A stretch of DNA of 5,697 nucleotides, taken from contig JAOXRV010000576.1 in assembly GCA_025800435.1 (NCBI GenBank), positions 1-5,697 on the forward strand, written 5' to 3'. The position numbers were made by a program, and so were the translations under genes. The stretch comes from Cellvibrionaceae bacterium (lineage in GTDB: Bacteria; Pseudomonadota; Gammaproteobacteria; Pseudomonadales; Cellvibrionaceae). Positions within the stretch are counted from its first letter, which is position 1. Every line of letters begins with the position of its first letter. The notes below the pieces were generated by a model. That model ran no database searches. It was not told the origin of the DNA and saw only the letters and a list, made by a program, of their open reading frames with translations. Of the stretch, positions 5,662-5,697 are shown piece after piece.

Positions 5662-5678
5662 TGATTAAGGCACAACAC

Positions 5679-5697
5679 ATGAAGTTACCTATTTATC
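5679..5697 (+). CDS. iscS: Cysteine desulfurase IscS, first six codons
   Basis: Only the start is in the window: ATG followed by codons for KLPIY and one further base. MKLPIY is the conserved beginning of gammaproteobacterial IscS, the PLP enzyme that takes sulfur from cysteine for Fe-S assembly and tRNA thiolation. AAGG (5667-5670) lies 8 bases before the ATG. The position directly after iscR makes the call much safer than six residues alone would allow. Confidence 0.88.

Overview
The window looks like core chromosome of a gammaproteobacterium, probably marine or environmental. The strongest evidence is the suhB / trmJ / iscR / iscS order, with suhB divergent from trmJ, which matches the E. 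coli arrangement. A YaeQ-family gene and an NSS-type sodium symporter fit the same picture. The genus cannot be fixed from this sequence; a Cellvibrionales/Spongiibacteraceae-like organism is a guess. Base composition is mixed and looks similar across the genes, and I see no insertion sequence, integrase, tRNA, CRISPR array or other sign of recent transfer.

Layout. Bases 1-301 (minus strand) hold the N-terminal 100 codons of a fused membrane/ATPase ABC exporter of the MsbA-related type, running off the left edge. Divergent from it is a YaeQ family gene (393-932), followed by a small hotdog-fold thioesterase-like gene (995-1426) and an NSS/SNF family sodium-dependent transporter (1592-3010). 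A 200-base gap between the convergent transporter and suhB genes contains a long imperfect inverted repeat that encloses a second, perfect hairpin. suhB (3211-4011, minus) encodes an inositol-monophosphatase family protein. Divergent from it is trmJ (4166-4969, tRNA Cm32/Um32 methyltransferase). Then come iscR (5124-5621), the Fe-S cluster sensing repressor, and the first six codons of iscS (5679 to the right edge), the start of the isc operon. No gene-free stretch exceeds about 200 bases.

How it works together. The right half is a housekeeping cluster for RNA maturation and Fe-S assembly. The best regulatory reading is in its control regions. The iscR promoter (TTGACT, 16 bp, TATAAT) is preceded and overlapped by two, probably three, 25-bp IscR type-1-like operators placed end to end in one register, as expected for autorepression by [2Fe-2S]-IscR. 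The suhB leader appears to begin with an 8-bp hairpin, followed by a boxA-like element and then the Shine-Dalgarno sequence, which recalls the Nus-factor/SuhB autoregulation known in E. coli. A GC-rich hairpin sits between iscR and iscS. I found no clearly novel multi-gene system; the points worth a second look are these regulatory elements, the structured gap after the transporter, and the altered extracellular gate position in the transporter.
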